The notes below the pieces were generated by a model. That model was not told where the DNA came from. It searched no databases and was given only the letters and a program-made list of their open reading frames with translations. A DNA stretch of 14,348 nucleotides from assembly GCA_008671285.1 (NCBI GenBank), contig RPYR01000093.1, positions 1 to 14,348 of the forward strand. The letters run 5' to 3'. Positions 12,990-14,348 of this stretch are shown piece by piece. Position numbers and translations under genes: made by a program. Each line of letters begins with the position of its first letter. The stretch's first letter is position 1. Origin of the DNA: Collinsella aerofaciens. GTDB lineage: Bacteria; Actinomycetota; Coriobacteriia; Coriobacteriales; Coriobacteriaceae.

Positions 12990-14348
12990 CGACAAGAACG
13001 CTTGCGCAAGACGAGGGCAATGCCAAGCACTGCGGCAGCTGCAACCAGCAATCCCAAGACCAGCGTGAGGGTCGAGTCGCCAGCGTGAGGCAGCGAGCCG
13101 TCCTTCGGAGTCTTCTTAGTGGCCGTCGTGACGGTGGTCGTGGTGATGCTCGACTGGTCGTTGCCGCCCGTCTGGCTGCCACCAGGCTGATCGCCGCCAC
13201 CCGGCTGCGAAGGATTGGTGGGTTCCGTCGGATCCGGAGTACCGGGATCAATCGGATTCTCAGAATTCTCCTTGCGCTGGATCCAAACCTGGCAGCCATT
13301 GAACGGGGTGGCGGTACCGAGGCACAGACCCTGGTTGGTCACCGCAAAGGTGCGCAGACCATGGTTATACGGATCGTTAAAGCCATTGGTCGTCAGCGTC
13401 GTAAAGTTCACGCCGTCCTCGGTCACATACATATCAAAGCCGCGCTCGGCATCGCGAAGGTAATACATGCACGTAAGCACGCTCTTCAACTTCTTGAGGT
13501 TCTCCGCACTCAGCAGCTTATCGAGCGCATCCTGAATATCACCCGGCAGCTCGGTGCCATAGGCATCCTCGTACTGCTGCTTCAGGCTCTCATAGCTATC
13601 GAGCATGTCCTGATACTGGTCGGCAAAGGACTTGAAGTACGCGATCTCGCCATCGATCTTCTGGACATAAGCGGCATCGTCCTCAACGTCCTGGGACATC
13701 GTCGCGGCCTGATCGCAAAGGTCGCCCGCGGCATCCTCCAGCGCATCGCTCAGATCGCCAACGCCCTTAGCAACCTCGGTCTTCTCGTCATCGACCTCGA
13801 CGGCCTCAGCCTTCTCGTCATCGACCTCGACGGCCTCGTTTGAATCATCGTCCGCAAGCGTGTTCACGGGAACGATGGGGTCGTCAGGCGATTTCTTGTC
13901 GAGCAGGTGATCGAGCAGGTCCCTAAGGCGCTGAACCTGAGAGTTCCACTCCTCGGGCGTCATATCGATAATGTCGCCATTGGAGAACTGGCCGATCGGC
14001 TCGAGCAGGCTCGCGGTATCAAAGGTACCGATATACAGCGTGCCGTCGAACTTCTGCCTGCGCCAAATGTACTGGTTCTCGTTTCGGCCAAAGCCCGAAG
14101 CCAGGCCGGAAAGAGGGCCGTTGCCATTCTTCTCGGAGAACATCTCGGTGGGATCGCCAACGACGAGCTCCATGTTCTCGTTCTTGTCCATGCGATAGAT
14201 GTTGACCGACTGCTCAAGATTGGCATTCACAAACGAGCAGTCAACGCCGCCCATGCCGCTCTTGCCGCCCTCTTCGGTGTTGGACTTGTTGAACAGGATG
14301 CGCTCGAGAGCAATCTCCTCGTCGTTGTATTCACCGATATAGAGGTAG
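12986..14348 (-). CDS. Sortase-anchored surface protein, C-terminal part (partial)
   Basis: The frame is open through the right edge (…YLYIGEYNDEEIALERILFNKS…), so the 453 residues seen are the C-terminal part of a larger exported protein. Two beta-rich pieces, WRRQKFDGTLYIGTFDTASLL and HGLRTFAVTNQGLCLGTATPFNGCQVW, look like blades of a propeller-type domain. Between them lie a 10-residue acidic tandem repeat (AVEVDDEK..) and a long acidic, probably coiled-coil stretch. The tail is a Pro/Gly-rich linker, a Thr-rich stalk (TTTTVTTATKK), then LPHAGD, a hydrophobic helix and RKRSCR: a cell-wall sorting signal in which LPxTG has become LPHAG. The substrate or ligand is unknown. There is no neighbouring sortase in the window. 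Confidence 0.8.
   Translation of the reverse strand, partial: YLYIGEYNDEEIALERILFNKSNTEEGGKSGMGGVDCSFVNANLEQSVNIYRMDKNENMELVVGDPTEMFSEKNGNGPLSGLASGFGRNENQYIWRRQKFDGTLYIGTFDTASLLEPIGQFSNGDIIDMTPEEWNSQVQRLRDLLDHLLDKKSPDDPIVPVNTLADDDSNEAVEVDDEKAEAVEVDDEKTEVAKGVGDLSDALEDAAGDLCDQAATMSQDVEDDAAYVQKIDGEIAYFKSFADQYQDMLDSYESLKQQYEDAYGTELPGDIQDALDKLLSAENLKKLKSVLTCMYYLRDAERGFDMYVTEDGVNFTTLTTNGFNDPYNHGLRTFAVTNQGLCLGTATPFNGCQVWIQRKENSENPIDPGTPDPTEPTNPSQPGGGDQPGGSQTGGNDQSSITTTTVTTATKKTPKDGSLPHAGDSTLTLVLGLLVAAAAVLGIALVLRKRSCR
13781..13840 (-). repeat. 30-bp tandem duplication inside the surface-protein gene
   Basis: Two adjacent 30-base units agree in their first 27 bases and encode the repeated EAVEVDDEK-type segment. 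Near-identity at the DNA level points to a recent slippage or duplication event and to likely length variation among strains. Confidence 0.85.

Noticed and set aside
13085..13843. 252-residue plus-strand open frame opposite the surface-protein gene
   Set aside because: It is antisense to a gene with a clear sorting signal. Its Ile/Leu-rich repeats mirror the acidic coiled coil on the other strand.

Overview
The window looks like a chromosomal segment of a GC-rich, human-gut-type Coriobacteriia (Actinomycetota). Collinsella is my best guess, from codon style, gene content and the short dispersed repeats built around AAAAAGGGAC. I could not run a search, so the genus is an inference.

Layout, left to right. 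(1) 1-937, plus strand: the end of a ThiF/TcdA-type tRNA-modification enzyme, then a TatD-family metal hydrolase. (2) 947-1168: an intergenic, MITE-like element with 43-bp imperfect terminal inverted repeats and an internal perfect 15-bp hairpin. (3) 1217-4530, minus strand: four sugar-phosphate genes transcribed in the order DeoC-like aldolase, Cof-type HAD phosphatase, beta-phosphoglucomutase-like HAD, FrlD-like PfkB kinase. A terminator sits inside the series. (4) 4531-5399: about 870 bases with no convincing gene. It holds a 114-bp imperfect palindrome, a very strong terminator, a 28-bp remnant of the 3' end of pgi, possible promoters, and a CA-rich leader with 18-bp tandem repeats. (5) 5400-8268, plus strand: a compact three-gene cassette encoding an unrecognised 296-aa protein, a ClpP-like serine protease with an intact triad, and a VirD4/TraG-like ATPase with no N-terminal membrane segments. 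(6) 8410-10104, minus strand: full-length glucose-6-phosphate isomerase (pgi). (7) 10229-10986: a single-domain fragment-like relative of iron-containing alcohol dehydrogenases, bracketed by 29-bp Collinsella-style repeats. (8) 10993-12989, plus strand: a Y-family (UmuC-like) DNA polymerase and a YolD-like partner, behind a good sigma-70-type promoter with two LexA-box-like sites. (9) 12986-14348, minus strand: the C-terminal part of a sortase-anchored surface protein, cut by the window edge.

The most interesting part is the 5400-8268 cassette. The 3' end of pgi, with a similar terminator beside it, occurs twice in the same orientation, once on each side of the cassette (4845-4935 and 8348-8439). 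This is the footprint expected of a small island inserted at the 3' end of pgi. No recombinase is visible inside. The cassette may be a remnant or a trans-mobilised element, or a resident stand-alone system pairing a ClpP-fold protease with a HerA/FtsK-superfamily motor. That pairing is not one I recognise as a described system.

The other genes are mostly housekeeping: central carbon and sugar-phosphate metabolism, tRNA modification, and SOS-type mutagenic repair. All boundaries, motifs and repeats were read by eye from the sequence. Family names rest on remembered motifs, and no database search was done.
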